A stretch of 64,000 bases of DNA from Winogradskyella flava (lineage in GTDB: Bacteria; Bacteroidota; Bacteroidia; Flavobacteriales; Flavobacteriaceae): positions 372,001-436,000 of the forward strand of contig NZ_JACLCP010000003.1 of the NCBI RefSeq assembly GCF_014243395.1, read 5' to 3'. How positions within the stretch are numbered: the first letter of the stretch is position 1; each line of letters opens with the position of its first letter. Shown one piece after another: positions 50,283-58,636 of this stretch. Both the position numbers and the translations under genes were made by a program. Under the pieces are notes generated by a model. It did not search any database and was not told the DNA's origin. It saw only the letters and a program-made list of their open reading frames with translations.

Positions 50283-50939
50283 ATGCAAGACCAAAAACTT
50301 CTCGAATACCTCGAAACATACCTTACAGAAAACAGAAAGGATAGATTTATTGAGGTTTTATCGAAGCGAACAAAGCACTTTACCGTTGCAACAGAAGACG
50401 TTTACCAACTTCATAATACTAGCGCCGTAATACGCTCTTGTGATGTTTTTGGAATACAAGAAGTGAATATTGTAGAGGAGGTCAACTCTAAGCGTATCGA
50501 TAGGGAAATTGCAATGGGAGCACAAAAATGGGTGGACTTAAATCGTTATCATACCACTAAATCTTGTATTGAAGACTTAAGAACTAAAGGTTACCAAATC
50601 GTTGCGACAACACCACACATAGAGGATTGCGGTTTAATTGATTTCGATGTTTCTAAAAAGTCATGTTTTTTCTTTGGTAGAGAAACTGAGGGTTTATCAC
50701 AACGAGTTTTGGACGAAGCAGATTACTTTTTAAAGATTCCAATGGTTGGTTTTACGGAAAGTTTAAATATTTCGGTTTCAGCGGCCATAATTCTTCAACA
50801 TGTGACTTCAAAGCTTCGAAAGTCCAACGTTAAATGGCAACTAACTGAAGAAGAGCAGATAGAAAAGCGTTTCGATTGGATTAAAAAGACCATTAAAAAT
50901 TACGATGCTATTGTGGAGCGCTATCATGAGCAAAACTAA
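50283..50939 (+). CDS. trmH: SpoU/TrmH-family tRNA ribose 2'-O-methyltransferase
   Basis: A 218-residue SPOUT enzyme with NTSAVIRSCDVFGIQEVNIV, the knot motifs SCFFFGRETEGLSQRVLDEA and MVGFTESLNISVSAAI, and a C-terminal tail as in TrmH (tRNA Gm18 methyltransferase). The Asn/Glu and Ser sites are intact. The RNA target (tRNA or rRNA) is inferred from the TrmH-like length. Confidence 0.9.
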   Translation: MQDQKLLEYLETYLTENRKDRFIEVLSKRTKHFTVATEDVYQLHNTSAVIRSCDVFGIQEVNIVEEVNSKRIDREIAMGAQKWVDLNRYHTTKSCIEDLRTKGYQIVATTPHIEDCGLIDFDVSKKSCFFFGRETEGLSQRVLDEADYFLKIPMVGFTESLNISVSAAIILQHVTSKLRKSNVKWQLTEEEQIEKRFDWIKKTIKNYDAIVERYHEQN

Positions 50940-50976
50940 TTTTTTGTAAATTTAACTATTAACTAATATCAACATT

Positions 50977-51339
50977 ATGGTAGGATGGTTTGAAATTCCG
51001 GTAAACGATATGCAACGAGCTAAAACGTTTTATGAAGCTGTTTTTAAAGTTGAAATTAGAGATGTTAATTTCGGTGGACTGAAAATGGGTTGGTTTCCTG
51101 ATAATAATGGCGCATATGGAGCTACAGGAACCCTAATTAAGCAAGAGTCGTACATACCTAGTCAAGAAGGTACTCTGGTCTACTTTATGAGCGAAAATGT
51201 GGAAGATGAATTAGATAGGGTAGAAGCGGCTGGAGGTAAGGTGTATCAACCAAAAACTAAAATTTCAGACGAACACGGTTTTATGGGTGTATTTATAGAT
51301 TCTGAAGGTAATAGGTTGGCATTACATTCTAACGCTTAG
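50977..51339 (+). CDS. VOC-family protein (glyoxalase/bleomycin-resistance fold)
   Basis: The 120-residue protein shows a typical VOC pattern: WFEIPVNDMQRAKTFYEAVF at the start, then GAYGATGTLIKQESYIPSQE, YFMSENVEDELDRVEAAGGK and MGVFIDSEGNRLALHSN. It should bind a metal and a small ligand; which is not known. It lies 37 bases after trmH and may be cotranscribed. Confidence 0.9.
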   Translation: MVGWFEIPVNDMQRAKTFYEAVFKVEIRDVNFGGLKMGWFPDNNGAYGATGTLIKQESYIPSQEGTLVYFMSENVEDELDRVEAAGGKVYQPKTKISDEHGFMGVFIDSEGNRLALHSNA

Positions 51340-51342
51340 AAG

Positions 51343-52152
51343 TTAGGCTTTGTCTTTTTTCTTTTTGCTCTTACGCTCCTTACTTCGTTGAATCACCTTA
51401 TATTCTTCATAGCATTCGCTTATGGCATCTAGCATCTGCAGATCATTTGCTGTATTGATGAAATCTTTGGAGTAGTTACATTGATTGACGATTTCGTCTA
51501 GATCGTACTTCGTTACCTGAAGTAATACCATGAGCATCTCCCTATCAAAACGTTTAGCCAGCTGATTTCTAATTTCATCATCTTCCTTAATCTTCTTTAA
51601 CTTATGCATTTCGTTTGGTTTCTTACCAAACATATTATAGAGAAAGTCCGCTGGATTAAAGATGGCGCCCAGAACTTTAGTTGCAATATTGGTCTTTCTG
51701 CCTTCATAGGCTTTTCCGTATAAACCTGATATTCTATATTGGTTATTAGATTGAATAGGAACTTGTTTCATGTCCACCTCTAAATAACCCGTGAGTTCTA
51801 ATTGTTTTACGGTAACCTCTTCAAGAGCAAGCGCCAACTCGGTCATGGTGATTTCAGTATTCCCAAACTTTAACCAGTCATTGGTTACTCTAACTTTGAT
51901 GGATTTATAACCTATATAGGAAAGATGTAGCGTGTCATTAACTTTGGCCTTAATTTCAAACTGTCCATTATCGTCTGTTGCTGTACCTACTACTTGGTTT
52001 ATGTTAACAATATTAACTTCACTCAAAGGTTCCTGACTTGTGGAGCTAATAATTGTTCCTTTTACCCTTTCTGGTGTTTTGGTAGCAGTACTGTCTTGAC
52101 TATAGCTATTAACTGTAGTGAAGCATAATAGTAAGATTAAAAAATAGCGCAT
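51343..52152 (-). CDS. Carboxypeptidase-like-domain outer protein
   Basis: From ATG 52152 a 269-residue protein with a signal peptide (FLILLLCFTTVNSYSQDS), the carboxypeptidase regulatory-like beta domain (RVKGTIISSTSQEPLSEVNI, DNGQFEIKAKVNDTLHLSYI, GYKSIKVRV), and a helical second half that ends in a Lys-rich tail (SKERKSKKKKDKA). Such proteins lack the receptor barrel and have no known function. Single gene. Confidence 0.82.
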   Translation of the reverse strand: MRYFLILLLCFTTVNSYSQDSTATKTPERVKGTIISSTSQEPLSEVNIVNINQVVGTATDDNGQFEIKAKVNDTLHLSYIGYKSIKVRVTNDWLKFGNTEITMTELALALEEVTVKQLELTGYLEVDMKQVPIQSNNQYRISGLYGKAYEGRKTNIATKVLGAIFNPADFLYNMFGKKPNEMHKLKKIKEDDEIRNQLAKRFDREMLMVLLQVTKYDLDEIVNQCNYSKDFINTANDLQMLDAISECYEEYKVIQRSKERKSKKKKDKA

Positions 52153-52270
52153 TAATATCATTTACGTTGTAAAGGTAGTAAACAAAACGCATTTTAACAT
52201 ATCGCCATTGCGGATTTGACGTAATATTAACAACTAAAGCATTTGTTTAAATCCCAAAAAATTAAAAACG

Positions 52271-52304
52271 AAATTCCAAGAAGTCTTAAACGGTCTTGGA
52301 ATTT
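52271..52304 (-). terminator. Terminator after the DEAD-box helicase gene
   Basis: On the minus strand AAATTCCAAGA and TCTTGGAATTT make an 11-bp stem with a 12-base loop, followed by CGTTTTT. It sits 23 bases past the helicase stop. Confidence 0.8.
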
Positions 52305-52326
52305 CAAACTTGTCATTTGGAGTTTT

Positions 52327-54192
52327 TTACTTCCGTCTAGAACGTCTAGGTCTATCTGAAGTAGAACCAGTCGATTCTCGTCTTCTTTCACTGGATTTTC
52401 TATCTCCCCTTGAATCTTCAGAACGTCTTCGGTCACTTCTGTTTCCAGAACCAGATGATCTTCTATCACTAGAGCGTCTATCTCCTCTCGGCTTGTCATC
52501 ACGCCTGCGACTTCCGCCACCAGAGCGTCTGTCATCTCTGCCACGTCCTCTGTCGCGTCTTCCGCCACCGCTACGACCTTTATTTTCACTAACTTCAACA
52601 TTCACAAATCGTCCCTCGTGTTTGAAATCCGTGAAGAAGGCTAAAACTTTTTCCTGCAGTTCTTTTTCAGTATTGAAGAACGAAAAACTTTCTTTAACAT
52701 CGACTTTAAATACATCGTCCCGCCCTAATTCCAATTGTTCTTTTAAGAAATCTTTCAACTTCATCCAATCAAAACCATCTTTGCGGCCAACATTTATAAA
52801 GTAACGCGTGTCATTAGATTGCTTACCATAATCACGTCCACCACTATCTCTATCGGAGCCTTTGGATTCGGAGACTGTTAAGTCTTTCGATTTTTGATAA
52901 TAGTTATAGAAACGGTTGAATTCTACCGAAAAGAATTTTTTGATGAGTTCATCTTTATCTGTATTGGCAAATAGTTCGTTGATACTTTCAAGATGCTTAT
53001 CAATGTCGTGATTAGTCTCTGTGTTATGGATTTTATTGGCTAAAGCCATTAATTGCACTTCAACAATATCAGTTCCTGAAGGAATATCTTTCTTCTCGAA
53101 TTGCTTTTTAATAATGCGCTCTATACTTTTTATTCTTCTAACTTCACTTTTTGAGACAATAGCCATTGAGATACCTGTTTTTCCAGCACGTCCTGTACGA
53201 CCAGATCTGTGAGTGTATATCTCAGGTTCATCCGGTAATTGGTAATGGATAACGTGTGTAATATCATCGACGTCAATACCACGAGCAGCAACATCTGTGG
53301 CAACCAATGTTTGTATTTGTCTATTTCTAAAGGACCTCATCACCATATCACGCTGATTCTGACTTAAATCACCATGTAAAGCACCTGCTGAATATCCATC
53401 TTCAATAAGGTTTTCGGCTACTTTTTGCGTATCTCGTTTTGTTCTACAAAACACTACAGAGAATATTTCAGGGTTAGCATCGGACAAACGTTTTAAAGCT
53501 TGGTAACGATCTCTTGCATTTACTAGGTAGTATTCGTGGGACACCTGATTAGTACTTTCATTCTTGTTTCCTACCGTAATTTCAATAGGATCGTACATGA
53601 ATTTCTTAGCTATTGTAGCGACTTCTCTAGGCATTGTTGCAGAAAACAACCATGTACTTTTATCGTCCGGTGTATGTGATAGGATATCGGTAATATCTTC
53701 GTAAAAGCCCATGTTTAGCATCTCATCTGCTTCATCAAGTACGCTATACTGTATTTTTGAGATGTCTACCATTTTGCGACTAATCATATCTTTCATACGA
53801 CCTGGTGTCGCTACAATAATTTGTGCACCTCGTTTTACGGATCTTGCTTGTTCAGAAATACTTGCACCACCATAAATGGCAGTAACGTTTAAGCCTTTGC
53901 AATATTTACCGTAAAGTTTAAGTTCGTTAGTGATTTGTAGACAAAGCTCTCTTGTAGGAGATAGGATCAAACCTTGTGTGGTTCTGCTATCGATATTTAT
54001 TTTTTGCAACATCGGAAATCCGAAAGCTGCGGTTTTTCCCGTACCTGTTTGTGCTAAAGCTACTAAGTCCTTATCTTCTTCTAATAATTGTGGGATTGCT
54101 TTTTCTTGGACTTCACTAGGCGTTGTAAACCCTAAATCCGTAATAGCGTTGAGAAGGTCTTCATTAAGACCTAGTTCTTGGAATGTGCTCAT
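52327..54192 (-). CDS. deaD: DEAD-box ATP-dependent RNA helicase (DeaD/CsdA type)
   Basis: The 621-residue protein has motif I AQTGTGKTAAFGFPM, Ia PTRELCLQI, the DEAD box VLDEADEMLNMGF, SAT in FSATMPREV, and motif VI HRSGRTGRAGKTG. After the core come a DbpA/CsdA-like RNA-binding domain (FINVGRKDGFDWMKLKDFLK) and a 75-residue Arg/Gly/Ser/Asp-rich tail. It unwinds RNA, often in ribosome assembly and cold adaptation. A 280-base gap before it may hold a leader. Confidence 0.96.
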   Translation of the reverse strand: MSTFQELGLNEDLLNAITDLGFTTPSEVQEKAIPQLLEEDKDLVALAQTGTGKTAAFGFPMLQKINIDSRTTQGLILSPTRELCLQITNELKLYGKYCKGLNVTAIYGGASISEQARSVKRGAQIIVATPGRMKDMISRKMVDISKIQYSVLDEADEMLNMGFYEDITDILSHTPDDKSTWLFSATMPREVATIAKKFMYDPIEITVGNKNESTNQVSHEYYLVNARDRYQALKRLSDANPEIFSVVFCRTKRDTQKVAENLIEDGYSAGALHGDLSQNQRDMVMRSFRNRQIQTLVATDVAARGIDVDDITHVIHYQLPDEPEIYTHRSGRTGRAGKTGISMAIVSKSEVRRIKSIERIIKKQFEKKDIPSGTDIVEVQLMALANKIHNTETNHDIDKHLESINELFANTDKDELIKKFFSVEFNRFYNYYQKSKDLTVSESKGSDRDSGGRDYGKQSNDTRYFINVGRKDGFDWMKLKDFLKEQLELGRDDVFKVDVKESFSFFNTEKELQEKVLAFFTDFKHEGRFVNVEVSENKGRSGGGRRDRGRGRDDRRSGGGSRRRDDKPRGDRRSSDRRSSGSGNRSDRRRSEDSRGDRKSSERRRESTGSTSDRPRRSRRK

Positions 54193-54472
54193 TCTTTAAT
54201 GTAAGTATTCGATATCAATTATGTAGTGTTACATAAGAAGCGTATCGACATACTTAAACCTATACTTCTGGTAACACATCCTCGCGCTGAGGAATTTTTA
54301 AACCCGATCCTTTGAGTTTTGCGCTGCAAAGATAGTCTTTTAATTGGATTGGCAATTTTTCAATGTAGAATCGGCTTGATAACTAAATCAATCTATCATA
54401 GATTAAAATACCTTTAGAAAATGTTAATATTGGTATTCCCAAAAGAGCTTTCAATGTATCTTTGCCTTGCGA

Positions 54473-55948
54473 ATGAAAGGAAAAACTATTATCATAATTG
54501 GATCTGGTATTGCAGGTATGGCTACCGCAATTCGGCTTCGGTCTCAAGGTCATGAGGTGACGGTTTTTGAATCCAATGATTATCCAGGAGGAAAACTTAC
54601 AGCGTTCTCTGCCGATGGCTATCGTTTTGATATGGGGCCATCTTTATTCACAATGCCTCACTTCGTCGAAGACTTATTCAAAGTGACTGGTAAATCCACG
54701 GAAGATTATTTCGCTTATAAAAAGAAAGACACTGTTTGTAATTATTTTTATGAAGACGGCACCAAATTTTCTGCTTCGGCTAATATCGAATCGTTTGCTG
54801 AAGACGCATCTAATACCTTTAATGTAGATAAGGCGGCACTGCTAGAATACTTGAATAAAAGCAAGAGAAAGTACGATTTAACCTCGTCTTTGTTTTTGGA
54901 AAAATCACTGCATAAAGTAGGAACATATCTATCAAAAGATACACTAAAAGCCATATTTCAAATGGGTAGTTTGGATATTAGTACGACTTTGGCGGAACTT
55001 AATAGGAGTGTTTTTAAAGATGAGCGTTTGGTTCAGTTTTATAATAGATTTGCTACCTACAACGGCTCTTCTCCATACAAGACTCCTGGGATTATGTCCA
55101 TGATTCCGCATTTGGAGCAGTATTTTGGTACTTACTTCCCAAAAGGCGGTATGCATTCTATAACTCAAAGTTTATTTCAGCTATCCAAAGATATTGGTGT
55201 TGTATATCAGTTCAATAAAAAGGTAGAGGAGATTGTAACTACCAATAATAAAGTTCTGGGCATAAATGTAGGTGGTCAATTGGTTAAAAGTGACATTGTT
55301 GTTTCAAATTCTGATGTTGTACCAACGTACAGACGGTTATTACCAAAGCATAAGTCGCCAGAAAAAATATTAAAACAACCTCGAAGCAGTTCTGCGCTGA
55401 TTTTTTATTGGGGAATTAATAAGAAATTTCCAGAGTTGGATTTGCATAATATCTTTTTTTCTGATGATTATGAAATAGAGTTTGATCACATATTCAACAA
55501 GAGACAGGTTTGCAATGATCCAACCGTTTATATAAATATAACCTCAAAAGAAGAGGAAAGTGATGCGCCAAAAGGTTGTGAAAATTGGTTTACAATGATT
55601 AATGTCCCTAGTAATATAGGGCAGGATTGGGACACCATTATAGCAGAATCTCGTAAGCATATAGTTAAGAAATTAAGCCGATTACTTAACGAAGACATTC
55701 AATCTTTGATTGAATTTGAAAGTGTTTTAGATCCCAGGTTAATAGAATCTAAGACGCAGAGTTATCAAGGTGCGTTATATGGTGCTTCAAGTAATAATAA
55801 GTATGCTGCTTTTTTAAGACATCCGAATTTTAAGAATTCCATTAAGAATTTGTATTTCTGTGGAGGTAGTGTTCATCCAGGAGGAGGCATTCCATTATGC
55901 TTGCTATCGGGGAAAATAGTATCAGAATTAATAATGAAAAAGAACTGA
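54473..55948 (+). CDS. crtD: Carotenoid desaturase, probably 1-hydroxycarotenoid 3,4-desaturase (CrtD), of the CrtI family
   Basis: From ATG 54473 the 491-residue protein has the FAD motif GSGIAGMATAIRLRSQGHEV, KLTAFSADGYRFDMGPSLFT, TYFPKGGMHSITQSLF and the C-terminal YFCGGSVHPGGGIPLCLLSG found in CrtI-type enzymes. It stands first in an operon with cruF and crtY. CruF hydroxylates C-1' of monocyclic carotenoids, and CrtD desaturates next to it, so CrtD is preferred over the phytoene desaturase CrtI; both remain possible. A -7 box TATCTTTG at 54457 lies nine bases before the ATG. Confidence 0.85.
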   Translation: MKGKTIIIIGSGIAGMATAIRLRSQGHEVTVFESNDYPGGKLTAFSADGYRFDMGPSLFTMPHFVEDLFKVTGKSTEDYFAYKKKDTVCNYFYEDGTKFSASANIESFAEDASNTFNVDKAALLEYLNKSKRKYDLTSSLFLEKSLHKVGTYLSKDTLKAIFQMGSLDISTTLAELNRSVFKDERLVQFYNRFATYNGSSPYKTPGIMSMIPHLEQYFGTYFPKGGMHSITQSLFQLSKDIGVVYQFNKKVEEIVTTNNKVLGINVGGQLVKSDIVVSNSDVVPTYRRLLPKHKSPEKILKQPRSSSALIFYWGINKKFPELDLHNIFFSDDYEIEFDHIFNKRQVCNDPTVYINITSKEEESDAPKGCENWFTMINVPSNIGQDWDTIIAESRKHIVKKLSRLLNEDIQSLIEFESVLDPRLIESKTQSYQGALYGASSNNKYAAFLRHPNFKNSIKNLYFCGGSVHPGGGIPLCLLSGKIVSELIMKKN

Positions 55949-56583
55949 TGGAAATAAAGAATACACTAAAGATGAAGCTGTCTATCTTCATAATATGGCT
56001 ATTTACTATTTCAGGTATTTTTGGTGTTTTGTCAACTTATGAGGGGTGGTTTTTAAGCCTAACACCTTTGAGTCTATTGCTGAGTTTTTTGATGATTCTA
56101 TGGCATATGGAAAAATTCAAGCCAAAGATATTATATGCCCTAAGCATTCCTTTTTTCCTAGGATTTATTACAGAAGCATTGGGTGTTAAGTACGGCCTCA
56201 TTTTTGGAGATTATGCATATGGAGAGAATCTCGGTTCCAAGATTTTTGGAGTTCCTTTAATGATATGCATTAATTGGACGCTTTTAACTGTAGCTACGGC
56301 AGATGTAGCTCGTAGTTTCACCAAGAATTTTATATTGGCTTCTGCAATAGGCGCACTTTTAATGACAGGTTTAGACTTTATTTTAGAGGTTTCAGCACCT
56401 CGATTTGATTTTTGGGAGTTTGAAAATGGAATTGTGCCGCTGAAAAACTATATAGGCTGGTTCGTAACAGCTTTTTTAGCTCATTTGGGTTATCAATCTT
56501 TTAAGATCGCAACGAACAAAGTTATATCTTGGCATGTATTAATTTCAATTGTTGTATTTTTTGCAGTCTTTTTATTTTTTTAA
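55948..56583 (+). CDS. cruF: Carotenoid 1',2'-hydratase (CruF family)
   Basis: The 211-residue membrane protein has seven helices and the CruF/DUF422 landmarks FFLGFITEALGVKYGLIFGD, YAYGENLGSKIFGVPLMICI, LLMTGLDFILEVSAPRFDFW and an Asp in FEN. It adds water at the psi-end of gamma-carotene on the way to myxol-type carotenoids. Its ATG overlaps the crtD stop by one base (TGATG). Confidence 0.9.
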   Translation: MEIKNTLKMKLSIFIIWLFTISGIFGVLSTYEGWFLSLTPLSLLLSFLMILWHMEKFKPKILYALSIPFFLGFITEALGVKYGLIFGDYAYGENLGSKIFGVPLMICINWTLLTVATADVARSFTKNFILASAIGALLMTGLDFILEVSAPRFDFWEFENGIVPLKNYIGWFVTAFLAHLGYQSFKIATNKVISWHVLISIVVFFAVFLFF

Positions 56584-57723
56584 ATGAGTAATCCAGATTA
56601 CATAATAGCAGGAGCAGGCGCATCAGGTTTGATGTTGGCGTATCGGATGTCTCAGGATACTTTTTTTGATGATAAATCGGTTCTGATCATTGATGAAGTG
56701 AAAGATAAGGGAAATGACAGGACCTGGTGTTTTTGGGAAAGCGGTGATGGCGAATGGGATAGTCTTCTCACTAAGACTTGGCCAAAAATTTTCTTTGGCA
56801 GTAATAATCATTCCAAAGAAATCGTTATTTCACCTTACAACTATAAAATGATTAGGAGTAAGGATTTTTACTCACAACTTTGGAAATCCATAAACTCAAA
56901 ACCCAATTTCAATTTTGTTGAAGATAGCATTGATAGTACGACTGAATTGAAGGGTGGTGTTCAAGTTATTACCAATAAAGGAAGCTATTTGTGCGCGAAA
57001 TTATTTAATAGCATACCTAGTACTGAGGTTTATAAATCTCAGAACAAGTATCCTATTTTACAACAGCATTTTGTAGGTTGGTTTGTAAGAACTAAAACGG
57101 ATTGTTTTGATGATACCGTTGCCAAATTTATGGACTTTACTGTTCCGCAAAAGGGCAATACACGTTTTATGTATGTTTTGCCTATTGATAAACAAACGGC
57201 ACTTTTTGAATACACCTTGTTTTCTAAAACACTGCTAAAACTATCAGATTACGAAGATGCAATATCTAGCTATCTTGAAGACAAAGGCATATCTAATTTT
57301 GAAATTGTAGAAAAAGAAATTGGAACCATACCTATGACGTCTTTTAAATTCCATGAATTAAACACTAAGCATGTCTTAAATATTGGTACATCAGGTGGTT
57401 GGACCAAAGCTAGTACAGGTTATACATTTAAAAATACGTCGAAGAATACCAAAGCACTGGTAGCTTTTTTAAAAAAAGAAAGCGATTTGTCCAAATTCCA
57501 TAAGAAATCTAAATTTTGGTTTTACGATTTAATCTTTTTAGATGTTTTGGCAAATCACAATGACGAAGGTTCAGCTTTATTTTCTTCAATGTTCAGAAAG
57601 ACAAATGTTAAAAACATTTTTAAATTTTTAGATGAAGAATCTTCACTATTTGAAGATTTTAAAATCATCTTTTCGGTGCCTCCAAAACGATTTACACAAG
57701 CACTGCTCAAACGTTTATTCTAA
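56584..57723 (+). CDS. crtY: Lycopene beta-cyclase (CrtY family)
   Basis: A 379-residue FAD enzyme with the N-terminal IIAGAGASGLMLAYRMSQD, the lycopene cyclase motif DRTWCFW, and FMYVLPIDKQTALFEYTLFS plus IGTSGGWTKASTGYTF. It closes lycopene ends to beta-rings. It starts one base after the cruF stop, in one operon with crtD and cruF. Its stop overlaps the end of the minus-strand gene by four bases. Confidence 0.93.
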   Translation: MSNPDYIIAGAGASGLMLAYRMSQDTFFDDKSVLIIDEVKDKGNDRTWCFWESGDGEWDSLLTKTWPKIFFGSNNHSKEIVISPYNYKMIRSKDFYSQLWKSINSKPNFNFVEDSIDSTTELKGGVQVITNKGSYLCAKLFNSIPSTEVYKSQNKYPILQQHFVGWFVRTKTDCFDDTVAKFMDFTVPQKGNTRFMYVLPIDKQTALFEYTLFSKTLLKLSDYEDAISSYLEDKGISNFEIVEKEIGTIPMTSFKFHELNTKHVLNIGTSGGWTKASTGYTFKNTSKNTKALVAFLKKESDLSKFHKKSKFWFYDLIFLDVLANHNDEGSALFSSMFRKTNVKNIFKFLDEESSLFEDFKIIFSVPPKRFTQALLKRLF

Positions 57724-57959
57724 GCCCCACTATAAACTTGACCACGATGTGGTTTTAAGGCGTCTCGCAAGGGTTTCATTTCTGCCTCATCAACGACTAT
57801 ATAGGCCAAACTATGCATATCACTTAAAGTTTCAACCCCTGTGATCTCAATGTCTAAAGCTTCACGTTCAATATATTCTTTTAAATGAATTAGATGGTGT
57901 TCAGCAGTTTTTGAGCTGGTAGGACCTCTAAAATCCCAAATCAATTTTAATTTACGCAT
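57720..57959 (-). CDS. Small protein of unknown function beside the SRPBCC gene
   Basis: From ATG 57959 the 79-residue protein reads RKLKLIWDFRGPTSSKTAEH and VVDEAEMKPLRDALKPHRGQ. It overlaps the preceding SRPBCC gene by eight bases and ends tail-to-tail with crtY (four bases shared). A charged alpha/beta fold is likely. No family is recognised. Confidence 0.7.
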   Translation of the reverse strand: MRKLKLIWDFRGPTSSKTAEHHLIHLKEYIEREALDIEITGVETLSDMHSLAYIVVDEAEMKPLRDALKPHRGQVYSGA

Positions 57960-58407
57960 GAGCCACGGAAGTTCCTTTTTCAGCAAAGTTCTTAAAATTG
58001 CCCATATAGGTTTTAGTTTGCTTTTTAAACGCCCTAGGCATCAAAAATAGCATGGCATTCATCATAAAGTTAGTAGGTTGAAACTCATTTTTACAAATCC
58101 ATCTGGTATGACCTCTATCAGTACTTTCAAAATAATTTTGCTGTATGTTTCGCATACCTTTGGTGCTGTAAGTAGCGTGGAACTCACTGGGAAAGTCTTG
58201 TTTTGTAATGGTTTCCACCAATTCCATTTTTCGTTTACCAAAATCATAATTTAGTTTCATCTTGGCACCAAATTCGCCAGGTGAGCCTGAGATATGCTCA
58301 GCACTAACTAAACCCTCTTGCCAATGTTTCATATTTTCAGTAGAGTTCATTTTTTTAATGACTTCTTCTAAGGGTTTTTCAATGATTATTTCGGTTGTAT
58401 ATGTCAT
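57952..58407 (-). CDS. SRPBCC (START/Bet v 1-like) family protein
   Basis: The 151-residue protein shows the SRPBCC pattern: TTEIIIEKPLEEVIKKMNST, MKHWQEGLVSAEHISGSPGE, then FHATYSTKGMRNIQQNYFES and KNEFQPTNFMMNAMLFLMPR, ending in FKKQTKTYMGNFKNFAE. A hydrophobic ligand pocket is likely. It faces the carotenoid operon but no link is shown. Confidence 0.85.
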   Translation of the reverse strand: MTYTTEIIIEKPLEEVIKKMNSTENMKHWQEGLVSAEHISGSPGEFGAKMKLNYDFGKRKMELVETITKQDFPSEFHATYSTKGMRNIQQNYFESTDRGHTRWICKNEFQPTNFMMNAMLFLMPRAFKKQTKTYMGNFKNFAEKGTSVAHA

Positions 58408-58545
58408 CTATATTAGAGATATATTCAAAGATAAAAAAAGCATGGATAATAACTTTAATTTATCGACGTTCATACCATTTTAGAAGTTGTAATCGGCAAT
58501 ATTTCCATTGTGATGATAACATCTTAATAACAGTATTGCTACAAC

Positions 58546-58575
58546 TTGTAATATAAGTGATTTATGTTATTTTTG
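58546..58575 (+). promoter_or_regulatory. Housekeeping promoter of the SurA-type operon (TTG-N19-TATTTTTG)
   Basis: TTG at 58546-58548, a 19-base gap and TATTTTTG at 58568-58575 match the consensus fully, 61 bases before the ATG at 58637. Confidence 0.75.
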
Positions 58576-58636
58576 CTGAACTTTAAAACAGTACAAATTC
58601 AGTATTAAATTTTTGCGATTAAAAGAGAAATATATT

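Noticed and set aside
52227-52804. Two open frames overlapping the end of the DEAD-box gene in other frames
   Set aside because: They arise from the Arg/Gly/Ser/Asp-rich tail, whose codon bias leaves other frames open; both proteins are low-complexity.
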